DNA from: Halomonas rhizosphaerae
GTDB lineage: Bacteria; Pseudomonadota; Gammaproteobacteria; Pseudomonadales; Halomonadaceae
DNA: 64,000 nucleotides
Direction of reading: 5' to 3'
Assembly: GCF_030010555.1 (NCBI RefSeq)
Contig: NZ_JASCQP010000038.1
Coordinates: 1-64,000 of the forward strand
A program made the translations under genes and the position numbers. Below are positions 33,830-42,688 of this stretch, piece by piece. The notes beneath the pieces were generated by a model. That model saw only the letters and a list, made by a program, of their open reading frames with translations, searched no databases and was not told the origin of the DNA. Numbering within the stretch: the first letter of the stretch is position 1; every line of letters starts with the position of its first letter.

Positions 33830-34473
33830 GCCGCCACGACGAGACGCGACTGCGTGAACAGATCGCCACGCTGGGCAAGTCGCTGTTCGACAGGGGCCTG
33901 ACCATGGGCTCCAGCGGCAACATCAGCCTGCGGCTGGATGACGGCGGCTGGCTGATGACTCCCACCAATGCCTGCCTGGGTCGGCTGGACCCGGCGCGCA
34001 TCTCGCGGCTCGACGGCGAGGGGCGCTGGCAGGAGGGCGACAGGCCGACCAAGGAGCACTTCCTGCACATGGCCATGTATGCCGAACGCCCCCAGTCCGA
34101 GGCCATCGTGCACCTGCATTCGACCCACTCGGTCGCGGTCTCCTGCCTGCCCGATATCGACCCCTGTGACTGCATTCCTCCCCTGACCGCCTATTACGTG
34201 ATGCGAGTGGGCAAGCTGCCGCTGGTGCCCTACCACCTGCCGGGAGACCCCGCCCTGGGCGATGCGGTGCGCGGCCTGGCGGGGCAACACAGTGCCGTGC
34301 TGCTCGCCAATCACGGCCCGGTGGTGGCCGGCAAGAGCCTGGAAGCGGCGGTCTACGCCACCGAGGAGCTGGAGGAGACTGCCAAGCTCTATCTGCTGCT
34401 GCACGGCCGACATCCGCGCGCCCTGACACCGGAACAGGTGGCCGAGCTCGAGGCCCGCTTCCCCCGCGACTGA
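33826..34473 (+). CDS. otnC: 3-oxo-tetronate 4-phosphate decarboxylase (class II aldolase family)
   Basis: Class II aldolase/adducin-fold enzyme, 215 residues, decarboxylating 3-oxo-tetronate 4-phosphate to dihydroxyacetone phosphate. Metal ligands appear as HLHSTHS near residue 100 and the later LLANHGPVVAG. SSGNISLR near residue 30 is the usual phosphate-binding loop. It is translationally coupled to otnK. Confidence 0.93.
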   Translation: MSRHDETRLREQIATLGKSLFDRGLTMGSSGNISLRLDDGGWLMTPTNACLGRLDPARISRLDGEGRWQEGDRPTKEHFLHMAMYAERPQSEAIVHLHSTHSVAVSCLPDIDPCDCIPPLTAYYVMRVGKLPLVPYHLPGDPALGDAVRGLAGQHSAVLLANHGPVVAGKSLEAAVYATEELEETAKLYLLLHGRHPRALTPEQVAELEARFPRD

Positions 34474-34496
34474 TCCGATTCCACAAGGACCCGACC

Positions 34497-35291
34497 ATGA
34501 TCCGACTGGCCGCCAACCTGAGCATGCTGTTCAGCGAGCATGATTTCCTCGACCGCTTTGCTGCGGCCGCCGAGGCCGGCTTTCGTGGAGTGGAGTATCT
34601 GTTTCCCTATGCCCATTCCCCCGAGGACATCAAGACCGCACTGGATGAGGCCGGCCTCGAGCAGGTGCTGTTCAACCTGCCGCCCGGCGACTGGGAGGCG
34701 GGGGAGCGAGGCATCGCCAGCCTGCCCGGACGCGAGGCCGAGTTCCGCGATTCCGTGGTCGAGGCGCTGCGCTATGCCGAGGCGCTCGACTGCCCCCGCG
34801 TGCATGCCATGGCGGGGCTGCTGCCGCCGGATGCCGATCCCGAGACCCAGGCGGCCCACCAGACCACCTATCTGGCGAACCTGCGGTTCGCCGCCGGGGA
34901 AGCGGCCAGGGTGGGTCGCGAGCTGTTGATCGAGCCGATCAATACTCGCGACATTCCCGGCTTCTTTCTGTCCCGCCAGGCCCAAGCCATGGCGGTGCTG
35001 GAGGAGGTGAACCAGCCCAGCCTGCGTCTTCAGTTCGATCTCTACCACTGCCAGATCATGGACGGCGACCTGATCAAGCACCTGGAACGGCAGTTCGAGC
35101 GGATCGGGCATGTCCAGATCGCCGGGGTACCCCAGCGTCACGAGCCGGATGTCGGCGAGGTGCACTATCCCGCGCTCTTTGCGCGACTCGAGGCGCTCGG
35201 CTACATGGGCTGGGTGGGCTGCGAGTACCGTCCGGCCGCGGGTACTCGCGAGGGGCTGGGCTGGGGACGAGAGCATGGGTTGGCGCCCTGA
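34497..35291 (+). CDS. otnI: 2-oxo-tetronate isomerase (hydroxypyruvate isomerase family)
   Basis: TIM-barrel isomerase of 264 residues converting 2-oxo-tetronate to 3-oxo-tetronate between LtnD/DenD and OtnK. Seen: AAEAGFRGVEYLFPY near residue 23, the metal Glu in LIEPINTRDIPGFFL near 144, and the C-terminal GCEYRPAAGTREGL. Close to hydroxypyruvate isomerases (Hyi); context decides. Confidence 0.92.
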   Translation: MIRLAANLSMLFSEHDFLDRFAAAAEAGFRGVEYLFPYAHSPEDIKTALDEAGLEQVLFNLPPGDWEAGERGIASLPGREAEFRDSVVEALRYAEALDCPRVHAMAGLLPPDADPETQAAHQTTYLANLRFAAGEAARVGRELLIEPINTRDIPGFFLSRQAQAMAVLEEVNQPSLRLQFDLYHCQIMDGDLIKHLERQFERIGHVQIAGVPQRHEPDVGEVHYPALFARLEALGYMGWVGCEYRPAAGTREGLGWGREHGLAP

Positions 35292-35344
35292 TACCCCACG
35301 GCGCCTCTCGAGAGACAGACAACGACAACAGGAACAGGATCAGC

Positions 35345-36307
35345 ATGCATATCGTCATCACCGGCGGCGCCGGATTTCTCGGACAACGCCTCCTCGCCCG
35401 CCTGCTCGAGCGGGGCGAACTCGACGGCCAGGCGATACGCCGCCTGACCCTGGTCGACCAGATCGAGCCACAGGTACCGGCCGCGACCGATGTGGAGATA
35501 ATCTCCCTGGCCATGGATATCACCGCGCCCCGGGCACTGGATGCCATCCTGGTCGAGCGGCCGACGGTGATCTATCACCTGGCGGCGGTGGTCAGTTCCG
35601 CCGCCGAGGGCGACCTGGACCTGGGGATGCGGGTCAACTTCGATGCCACCCGGGCACTGCTGGAGGGCTGCCGACACCATGCCCTTGCGGAGACGCGCCT
35701 GATCATGGCCAGCTCGGTGGCTGCCTACGGCGGCGACCTGCCCGAGACGCTCGACGACATGACGGCGCTGCACCCCCAGAACTCCTACGGCACCCAGAAG
35801 GCCATGTGTGAGCTGTTGATCAATGACTACGGCCGTCGCGGCCTCGTCGATGGCCGTGTCCTGCGCCTGCCGACCATCGTCATCCGCCCGGGACGGCCCA
35901 ATGCCGCGGCTTCGAGCTTTGCCTCCAGCATCCTGCGCGAGCCCTTGAGCGGCGAGGAGGCCGTCTGTCCGGTCCCCACCGACCTGGCGCTATTCGTGAT
36001 GTCGCCCGGCCGGGTGATCGAGGCGTTGATCCACGGAGCCGAGGTGCCACGGGCAGACTGGGCCCCTTTCCGTGCCTTCATGCTGCCGGGCATCACGGTC
36101 ACTGTGGCCGAGATGCTCGAGGCCCTGGGCGAAGTGGCCGGTGCCGAGGCCGTGTCCAGGGTCCGCCACGAGCCGGACGAGGCCATCACCGCCATCGTCT
36201 CCAACTGGCCGGCACGTTTCGATACCGCCAAGGCCCGGCGACTGGGGTTCGAGGGAGACCGGGATCTCCGGGAGATCATCGAGGCGTTCATCCGGGAACG
36301 CTCGTGA
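35345..36307 (+). CDS. denD: D-erythronate dehydrogenase
   Basis: Extended short-chain dehydrogenase of 320 residues oxidising D-erythronate to 2-oxo-tetronate. TGGAGFLGQRL is the NAD motif near residue 7, and ASSVAAYGG and SYGTQKAMCE give the catalytic Ser and YxxxK. Its place in the ltnD-otnKCI operon supports DenD rather than a nucleotide-sugar epimerase. With LtnD it lets both C4 acid-sugar stereoisomers enter the pathway. Confidence 0.9.
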   Translation: MHIVITGGAGFLGQRLLARLLERGELDGQAIRRLTLVDQIEPQVPAATDVEIISLAMDITAPRALDAILVERPTVIYHLAAVVSSAAEGDLDLGMRVNFDATRALLEGCRHHALAETRLIMASSVAAYGGDLPETLDDMTALHPQNSYGTQKAMCELLINDYGRRGLVDGRVLRLPTIVIRPGRPNAAASSFASSILREPLSGEEAVCPVPTDLALFVMSPGRVIEALIHGAEVPRADWAPFRAFMLPGITVTVAEMLEALGEVAGAEAVSRVRHEPDEAITAIVSNWPARFDTAKARRLGFEGDRDLREIIEAFIRERS

Positions 36308-36310
36308 AAC

Positions 36311-36376
36311 CGGCATCCTTTAGGGTGCCGATCTGGATGCGGGACGAGAACGCCGAGGCTCTCGTCGTCCCGACAA
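36311..36376 (+). other. Two hairpins upstream of the TRAP binding-protein gene
   Basis: CGGCATCCTTTAGGGTGCCG (36311-36330) folds on itself, and GGGACGAGA (from about 36339) pairs with TCTCGTCGTCCC (36360-36371) with a bulge. They may separate or stabilise the highly expressed binding-protein message. Neither has a clear T-tract. Confidence 0.35.
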
Positions 36377-36394
36377 CAACAAAGAGGAATCACT

Positions 36395-37387
36395 ATGACC
36401 AAGCATTTCGCACGCCGCACGCTCGCCGTCGCCATCGGTGGTCTGGCCGCCACGACGCTTAGCCTCCAGGTTCAGGCCGCCACCGAGGTGACCCTGGGGC
36501 ACACCTTGTCGGACAGCTCTCATTACTCGGTGGGCGCCGATGCCTTCAAGGAGACGCTGGAGCGGCTCTCTGATGGTGAGTTCACGGTCAACGAACATCC
36601 CTCCGGTTCGCTCGGTGGCGAGCGGGCGATGATCGAAGGCCTGCAGATCGGCACCGTGGATGTGGTCATCACCTCCACCGGGCCGCTGGGCAACTTCGTC
36701 CCCGAGACCTATGTGCTCGACCTGCCGTTCCTCTTTGAGGACTACGACCAGGCGCGCTGTGTGCTCGATGGCGAGATCGGCGAGGAACTGTTGACCAAGA
36801 TGAGTGACCATGACCTGGTCGGCCTGGCCTGGTCGGAGAACGGCTTTCGCCACATGACCAACAGCATGCGCGAGATCAATACGCCGGAGGATGCGGAAGG
36901 GCTGAAGGTGCGCACCATGGAGAACCGGGTGCACCAGGAAGCCTTCAGGCAGATGGGCGCCAGCCCTACGCCGATGGCGTTTCCCGAGCTCTTCACGGCG
37001 CTGCAGCAGGGCACCGTGGATGGCCAGGAGAACCCCATCACGGTGATCGTGGCGACCAACTTCTGGGAGGTGCAGGATCATCTGTCGCTCACCGGACACG
37101 TCTATTCGCCCGCTGCCATCCTGGCTTCGCCGATCCTGCTCGACGGCCTGAGTGACGAAGAGCGCGAGTGGTTCAACCAGGCCGCTCAAGCGTCGGCCGA
37201 AGCCACTCGCGAGGAAGTCAGCCGTCTCGAGGAAGAAGGTGTGGCGCTGCTGCGTGAGAAGGGCATGACCGTCAAGACCGATATCGACCCGGCGCCGTTC
37301 CAGGAGGCGGTCGAACCTGCCTACGAGATCTACACCGATGAGTACGGCAGCGAGATGCTGGATCGTATCCGCGCCAGCGACTGCTGA
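36395..37387 (+). CDS. TRAP transporter substrate-binding protein (DctP)
   Basis: Periplasmic solute receptor of 330 residues with a Sec signal peptide (MTKHFARRTLAVAIGGLAAT, cleavage about after QVQAA). The substrate-carboxylate Arg lies in the LKVRTMENRVHQEAF region near residue 170, with the typical GTVDGQENP near 210. It delivers a C4 acid sugar (erythronate or threonate inferred from the operon) to DctQM. Confidence 0.94.
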   Translation: MTKHFARRTLAVAIGGLAATTLSLQVQAATEVTLGHTLSDSSHYSVGADAFKETLERLSDGEFTVNEHPSGSLGGERAMIEGLQIGTVDVVITSTGPLGNFVPETYVLDLPFLFEDYDQARCVLDGEIGEELLTKMSDHDLVGLAWSENGFRHMTNSMREINTPEDAEGLKVRTMENRVHQEAFRQMGASPTPMAFPELFTALQQGTVDGQENPITVIVATNFWEVQDHLSLTGHVYSPAAILASPILLDGLSDEEREWFNQAAQASAEATREEVSRLEEEGVALLREKGMTVKTDIDPAPFQEAVEPAYEIYTDEYGSEMLDRIRASDC

Positions 37388-37395
37388 TCCCACCC

Positions 37396-37428
37396 AACCT
37401 CCGGCGTGGTCGCCGGAGGTTTCCTTTT
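37396..37428 (+). terminator. Terminator/attenuator between dctP and dctQ
   Basis: An 11-base-pair perfect stem (37396-37406 with 37411-37421) with loop TGGT is followed by TCCTTTTCC. It lies inside a co-directional operon and probably keeps receptor mRNA in excess over the permease mRNA. Confidence 0.75.
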
Positions 37429-37446
37429 CCTGACAAGGTGATCCCG

Positions 37447-38049
37447 ATGCTCTCCTGGTTTCTTCGCCTGGAAAGCCGACTGACCCGGCTAGCGCTGGTG
37501 ATCGCGGTGGTGATGCTCATCATTTCCGTGTCGCTGGGTTTCTTTCAGGTTCTGACGCGCTTCATCTTCAACGCGCCCTCCACCTGGTCGGAAGTGATAT
37601 CGCGTTCCACCATGATCTGGTGCGTATTCATGGGGGCGGCGGCTACCTTCCGTGGTGGCTACATGATGGCCGTGGAACTGGTCTACAAGCTGGTACCGCG
37701 TCGAACCCTGCTGGCGCTCGAGATAGTCATCGGCGCCTGCTGCCTGCTGGTCCTCGGTGTCTTGATGGTGTACGGCATCCAGATGACGCTTCGGGTACGC
37801 AGCCAGATGCTCTCGGGCCTGGGAATGTCCATCGCCTGGTCCTACGCCGCGATTCCCACCGGGAGTGCCTTCGCCATGGTAGCGGTGATCGCCCGATTGA
37901 TTTCCCAGGGCCTCGGGCTGGAGAAACTGGGCCCGGAGAACAGCAATCTGGCTCCCGAGGTGGATGCCGATGTGGTTCAGCAGGCGAGCTCCACCCTGGC
38001 CGAGGGAGAGGCCGGCCACAGCTCGGTCAACGGAGGTGATCGTCCATGA
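37447..38049 (+). CDS. TRAP transporter small permease (DctQ)
   Basis: Four-helix membrane subunit, 200 residues, with FQVLTRFIFNAPSTWSEVISR near residue 35, the usual DctQ signature. ATG 37447 follows AAGGTG; the frame's GTG at 37438 overlaps that site. The stop overlaps the dctM start (ATGA). The C-terminal tail (about 170-200) is hydrophilic. Confidence 0.93.
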   Translation: MLSWFLRLESRLTRLALVIAVVMLIISVSLGFFQVLTRFIFNAPSTWSEVISRSTMIWCVFMGAAATFRGGYMMAVELVYKLVPRRTLLALEIVIGACCLLVLGVLMVYGIQMTLRVRSQMLSGLGMSIAWSYAAIPTGSAFAMVAVIARLISQGLGLEKLGPENSNLAPEVDADVVQQASSTLAEGEAGHSSVNGGDRP

Positions 38050-39320
38050 ACCTCGTCATCGGCCTCTCGCTGATCATCCTCTTTGCCTTCGGCGTTCCCA
38101 TCGCCATCTCGATCATCCTGGCCTCGATCATCGGTATCGAATTCTTCTCGCGACTGCCTCTGCTGATGGTGCCGCAGCAGATCTTCGTGGGCATCGACCA
38201 TTTCCCCCTGATGGCCATTCCGTTCTTCATTCTGGCCGGCAACCTGATGGCCTCGGGAGGGATATCCAGCCGCCTGGTCGACCTGGCAAAGTCCATCGTC
38301 GGCGGTGTCCAGGGCGGCCTGGCCATGACCTGCGTGCTGACCTGCATGATGTTTGCCGCGGTTTCGGGATCGAGTGTGGCCACGACCTTCGCCATCGGCG
38401 CCATCCTGATCCCGGCCATGGTTCGCCATGGCTACCCCACGCCGCTGGCGGCCTCCATTCAGGCGTCCTCCGCTGAGCTGGGCGTGCTGATCCCCCCGTC
38501 CATTCCGTTGATCCTCTATGGCGTCAGCACCGATACCTCCATCGGTCAGCTGTTCATCGCCGGCATCGGCCCCGGGGTGCTGATCGGTGGTGCCTTGCTG
38601 CTGTTTCTCTACCTCTTCTGCAAGCTGCGTGGCTATGGCCTGCAGGATCGCGAGGATCGCAGCCACTTTACGGTGGCCTTCAAGCGTGCCTGGGCGGCCA
38701 TCCTGATGCCGGTGGTGGTGATCGGCGGGATCTATGGCGGTATCTTCACCCCCACCGAAGCCTCTGCGGTGGCGGTCTTCTATGCCCTGGCGGTGGGCGG
38801 TCTGCTCTACCGCGAGCTGCGTCTGAAGGATCTCTGGCCGATCCTGCGCCAGAGCGTGATCTCTACGGCGGCGGTGATGCTGATCATCGCGGCGGCGGCC
38901 CTGTTCAGCTTCCTGATCAGCCGTTCTGGACTGCCGGGCGAGATCGCTGCCTGGGTGAACCAGGTGTTCGAGAGCCCCTGGGCCTTCCTGCTGGCCGTCA
39001 ATGGGTTGCTGTTGATCGTGGGGATGTTCATCGAGACCTCCGCGGCGATCCTGGTGTTGGCGCCGATCCTGACGCCGATCGCTATCCAGTTCGGCATTCA
39101 GCCGGTGCATTTCGGGCTGATCATGGTCGTCAATCTCGCTCTGGGCATGATTACCCCGCCTTTGGGCGTGAACCTCTTCGCCGCCTGTGCGGTGGCCAAG
39201 ATCTCCATCGACGAGATGCTGCCCTGGCTGCTGCCTTTCGTGCTGGTAGTGCTGGCCTGCCTCATGGGGATCACCTATATGCCCTGGATATCCATGGGAC
39301 TGGTCGACCTGCTGTATTGA
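38046..39320 (+). CDS. TRAP transporter large permease (DctM)
   Basis: Twelve-helix Na+-coupled permease, 424 residues. FPLMAIPFFILAGNLMASGGIS near residue 55 and FTPTEASAVAVFYAL near 235 are characteristic, with GMITPPLGVNLF in the last third. It works with the upstream DctP/DctQ for acid-sugar import. Confidence 0.95.
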   Translation: MNLVIGLSLIILFAFGVPIAISIILASIIGIEFFSRLPLLMVPQQIFVGIDHFPLMAIPFFILAGNLMASGGISSRLVDLAKSIVGGVQGGLAMTCVLTCMMFAAVSGSSVATTFAIGAILIPAMVRHGYPTPLAASIQASSAELGVLIPPSIPLILYGVSTDTSIGQLFIAGIGPGVLIGGALLLFLYLFCKLRGYGLQDREDRSHFTVAFKRAWAAILMPVVVIGGIYGGIFTPTEASAVAVFYALAVGGLLYRELRLKDLWPILRQSVISTAAVMLIIAAAALFSFLISRSGLPGEIAAWVNQVFESPWAFLLAVNGLLLIVGMFIETSAAILVLAPILTPIAIQFGIQPVHFGLIMVVNLALGMITPPLGVNLFAACAVAKISIDEMLPWLLPFVLVVLACLMGITYMPWISMGLVDLLY

Positions 39321-39387
39321 ATGAAGGTTCGCCGTGACCTGACTCCTGTCGGGGTGGCGAAGACAACAATGACAAGGAGTCCACGAC

Positions 39388-40848
39388 GTGCAGTCCTTCC
39401 CCGAGATGCCCTCCCACCAGGCCCTGATCGGTGGAGCCTGGGTTGCCACCCGCTCGACCCTGGACGTGGAGGCGCCTTCCCACGGCAAGACGATCGCGCG
39501 GATCGCCCGCTGCCAGGAAGAAGAGATCGACCAGGCCGTGTCGGCGGCCGGCCACGCCTTTTCCGGCCGGCTCGACGAATGGTCGCGCTGGACGGCCCGG
39601 CGGCGCAGCGAGTGGCTGCTGGCCTTCGCCACGGCCATCGAGGACGATCATGAGCGGCTCGCCGCCCTGGAGTGTGCGGATACCGGTAAGCCGATGACTC
39701 AGGCACGTGGCGATATCAGCGCCTGTGCCCGATATTTCCGCTTCTATGGCGGGGCCGCTGACAAGCTCCATGGCGAGACGATCCCCTTCGAGAACGACTT
39801 CGCCGTGATGACCCTGCGCGAGCCCTATGGGGTCTGCGGGCAGATCATTCCCTGGAACTACCCCGCGCAGATCTTCGGTCGCTGTGTCGCCGCGGCTCTG
39901 GCGGCCGGCAATACCGTGGTGCTCAAGCCCGCCGAGGACGCCTGCCTGAGCGTGCTTCGCCTGGCCGAGCTGGCCGTAGAGCATGGCCTGCCGGCGGGAG
40001 CGCTCAATGTCGTGCCCGGCCTTGGCCGCGAGGCCGGTGCCGCGCTGTCGGCGCACCCCTCCATCGACCATCTCTCCTTCACCGGTTCCCCGGAAACCGG
40101 CACCCTGGTGGCCCAGGCCGCCGCGGTCCACCATGTGCCGGTCACCATGGAACTGGGGGGGAAATCGCCGCAGATCCTCTTCGCCGATGCGGATCTGGAG
40201 GCGGCGCTGCCCTTCGTGGTTCGCGGCATCATCCAGAACGCCGGCCAGACCTGCTCCGCAGGCAGTCGGCTGCTGGTGCAGCGCGAGGTGGCCGATGAGC
40301 TGCTGGGGCGCCTGGCCGCACGTTTCGAAGCCCTGCGCTGCGACGTCGGCGAGGCGGACGCCGACTGCGGTCCGTTGATCAACGCCCGCCAGAAGGCGAA
40401 GCTGGAGGCCCGCTTGGCGGCGGCCCATGCCGACGGCATCCGCACCCTGGCCCGCGGACAACTGGCGGCGGGAGCGCCCGCCGGCGGCCACTTCGCGGTG
40501 CCGCAGCTGCTGGTCGATATCCCGGCAGGGCACGAGGTGCTGCGTGAGGAACTGTTCGGGCCGGTCCTGGCGGTGCAGGTCTTCGACGACGAGGCCGAGG
40601 CCCTGGCACTGGCCAATGGCACCGACTTCGGCCTCTGCGCGGGCATCTGGACCCGCGACGGCGGTCGCCAGCTGCGCCTGGCCAAGGGCGTGCGCAGCGG
40701 CCAGGTCTTCGTCAACAACTATGGTGCCGCCGGCGGGATCGAGCTGCCGTTCGGCGGCGTCGGCCGCTCCGGGCATGGTCGCGAAAAGGGCTTCGAGGGG
40801 CTGCGCAGCTATACACGCATCAAGACCGTCGCGATCCACCACGGATGA
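39388..40848 (+). CDS. Aldehyde dehydrogenase, betaine-aldehyde/gamma-aminobutyraldehyde type
   Basis: NAD(P)-dependent aldehyde dehydrogenase of 486 residues with GTG start after CAAGGAG. General base Glu255 (MELGGKSP), nucleophile Cys289 (GQTCSAGS), IIPWNYPAQI near 155. It continues the acid-sugar operon after dctM and overlaps the next gene's earliest possible start. In this setting it may oxidise a C4 or C3 aldehyde (for example an aldose or semialdehyde feeding the acid-sugar pool); its resemblance to betaine aldehyde dehydrogenases alone is not evidence of that substrate. Confidence 0.9.
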   Translation: MQSFPEMPSHQALIGGAWVATRSTLDVEAPSHGKTIARIARCQEEEIDQAVSAAGHAFSGRLDEWSRWTARRRSEWLLAFATAIEDDHERLAALECADTGKPMTQARGDISACARYFRFYGGAADKLHGETIPFENDFAVMTLREPYGVCGQIIPWNYPAQIFGRCVAAALAAGNTVVLKPAEDACLSVLRLAELAVEHGLPAGALNVVPGLGREAGAALSAHPSIDHLSFTGSPETGTLVAQAAAVHHVPVTMELGGKSPQILFADADLEAALPFVVRGIIQNAGQTCSAGSRLLVQREVADELLGRLAARFEALRCDVGEADADCGPLINARQKAKLEARLAAAHADGIRTLARGQLAAGAPAGGHFAVPQLLVDIPAGHEVLREELFGPVLAVQVFDDEAEALALANGTDFGLCAGIWTRDGGRQLRLAKGVRSGQVFVNNYGAAGGIELPFGGVGRSGHGREKGFEGLRSYTRIKTVAIHHG

Positions 40849-40862
40849 GCAAGGAGGCAAGC

Positions 40863-41741
40863 ATGACACAGACGCTGCGTATCGGCCTGGTCGGGGTTGG
40901 CCTGATGGGCCACGGTATCGCCCGCAATATCCTTCGGGGCGGCTATCCGCTGACGCTCCTGGAGCATCCCGGCAACCAGCCGGTGGATGACCTGGTGCAA
41001 GCGGGGGCCCAGCTGGCGAGCACGGGGCACGAGGTGGCCGAGGCCGCGGATGCGGTGCTGCTCTGCGTGACCGGCTCGCCTCAGGTCGAGGCGGTGCTCT
41101 TCGAGCCGGGTGGGGTCCTGGAGGGCCTGGCGCCGGGGGGCGTGGTGATCGACTGCTCCACGGCGCTGCCCAGCTCCACGGCCCGGGTCGCCGATCGGGT
41201 GGTCCAGGCCGGCGGCCACTTCATGGATGCCGCCATGACCCGGACCCCCCGGGAGGCGGAGGAGGGGCGCCTGAACCTGATCGTGGGGGCCTCTTCGGCG
41301 CTGTTCTCGCAGATGCGGCCGCTGCTCGAGAGCTTTGCCGAGAACATCACACATGCCGGCGAGGTGGGGGCCGGGCATACCCTGAAGCTTGTGCACAACT
41401 TCGTCTCACTGGGCTTCTCGGCGGTGCTGGCCGAGGCGGCCGCGGCGTCGCGCCGGGCGGGCATCGACGATGCGGCCTTCCTCGAGGTGGTGGGCAAGGG
41501 CGGCGGTGGCGGGGTGGTCTTCGACCGCCTGCGGCCCTTCATCGCCGAGGGCGACGCATCCGGCTTCCGTTTCAGCGTGGCCAATGCCAGCAAGGACCTG
41601 GGCTACTACCATGCCATGACCGACGAGCTGGGGGCCGGTCGCAGCGTCGCCGAGGCGGTGGAGGCACTGTATGCGGGGATCGACGACCAGGGCCTGACGG
41701 TGCCGGAAGTCATCCGCGTCCTGGAGCGGGAGAAGGGCTGA
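40863..41741 (+). CDS. Second beta-hydroxyacid dehydrogenase (3-hydroxyisobutyrate dehydrogenase family)
   Basis: NAD(P)-dependent enzyme of 292 residues. VGLMGHGIARNILRGG near residue 13 binds NAD, DAAMTRTPREAEEGRL is at the substrate site, and catalytic Lys is in GHTLKLVHN near 173. ATG 40863 is preferred behind AAGGAGG; an earlier ATG at 40845 overlaps the aldehyde dehydrogenase stop. Only distantly like LtnD at the substrate loop (MTRTPREA against ISGGAAKA), so it probably handles a different hydroxyacid such as tartronate semialdehyde or a longer acid. Confidence 0.88.
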   Translation: MTQTLRIGLVGVGLMGHGIARNILRGGYPLTLLEHPGNQPVDDLVQAGAQLASTGHEVAEAADAVLLCVTGSPQVEAVLFEPGGVLEGLAPGGVVIDCSTALPSSTARVADRVVQAGGHFMDAAMTRTPREAEEGRLNLIVGASSALFSQMRPLLESFAENITHAGEVGAGHTLKLVHNFVSLGFSAVLAEAAAASRRAGIDDAAFLEVVGKGGGGGVVFDRLRPFIAEGDASGFRFSVANASKDLGYYHAMTDELGAGRSVAEAVEALYAGIDDQGLTVPEVIRVLEREKG

Positions 41742-41757
41742 TGGAGGGGCGTCCGTG

Positions 41758-42678
41758 ATGGCGTGGCGGTCGGGCGACGGGCCCTCCCACCGCCAGCAGG
41801 GGCTGCTGCTGACCGGGGGCGGGGCGCTGATCATGTCGCCGGATGCCCTGCTGATCAAGCTGGCGGCCCTGCCGGACGCCGAGATCCTGATGTGGCGGGG
41901 ATTCCTCTCGGCGCTGGGCTTTCTGGTGATCGCCCTGGCGCGCTACGGCCGCGGCACCCTGGCCGCCTACCGGCGCTGCGGCGGCACCGGCATCGCCGTG
42001 GCGCTGCTCTTCAGCCTGACGACCTGCGGCTTCGTGCTGGGCAACCAGTACACCAAGGCGGGTAACGTCCTGCTGATCCTCGCGGGGGCGCCGCTGATCG
42101 CCGCCCTGCTGTCCCGCACGATCCTCGCCGAGCGGCTGCCGCGCCGCACCTGGCTGGCGATCGGGCTCTGCATGCTGGGTATCGGGATGATCGTGATCGA
42201 TGACACCGGGGCCGGCTCCTGGGTGGGCAATGCCTTCGCCCTGATGGCCGCCACCACCCTGGCGCTCAACTTCACGCTCTGCCGTCGGCGCCCCGGCGTG
42301 GACATGAGCCCGATGCTGGTGTTCAACGGCCTCATCGTGGGTAGCGGCGCTGCCCTGGCGCTGTGGCTGGGCGGTGGCGGGATCGTCATGCCGCCCATCG
42401 ATCGCTGGCTGCTGGTGGTCCTGCTGTGCCTGTTCATCGTGCCGACGGGCGTGACCCTGCTGCAGCGCGGGCCCCTCTACCTGCCCGCCGCCGAGGTCGG
42501 CCTGCTGCTGCTGCTGGAGGTGGTGGTCGGCACCCTCTGGGCCTGGTGGCTGCTGGGCGAGACCCCGGCACCGATCGCCCTGGTCGGGGGCGGGCTGGTG
42601 CTGGGCACCCTGGTGACCAAGGGGCTCTATGAGCGGCGCCTGGAGCTACGCCTGCGCCAGGCGATGACCTCCCGCTGA
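41758..42678 (+). CDS. DMT superfamily transporter (EamA repeats)
   Basis: Ten-helix membrane protein of 306 residues with two EamA repeats (about 15-140 and 155-295), including GNQYTKAGNVLLILAGAPL and the second-repeat GPLYLPAAEVGLLLLLE. A drug/metabolite-type carrier, probably an exporter relieving overflow of an acid or sugar intermediate. The start is ATG 41758 behind GGAGGGG. Last gene of the operon, ten bases from the convergent heme oxygenase gene. Confidence 0.88.
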   Translation: MAWRSGDGPSHRQQGLLLTGGGALIMSPDALLIKLAALPDAEILMWRGFLSALGFLVIALARYGRGTLAAYRRCGGTGIAVALLFSLTTCGFVLGNQYTKAGNVLLILAGAPLIAALLSRTILAERLPRRTWLAIGLCMLGIGMIVIDDTGAGSWVGNAFALMAATTLALNFTLCRRRPGVDMSPMLVFNGLIVGSGAALALWLGGGGIVMPPIDRWLLVVLLCLFIVPTGVTLLQRGPLYLPAAEVGLLLLLEVVVGTLWAWWLLGETPAPIALVGGGLVLGTLVTKGLYERRLELRLRQAMTSR

Positions 42679-42688
42679 ATATGGCCGG

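Noticed and set aside
39388..40848. BetB betaine aldehyde dehydrogenase
   Set aside because: The catalytic motifs are shared by many aldehyde dehydrogenases, and the gene lies in the acid-sugar operon without betA or betI.
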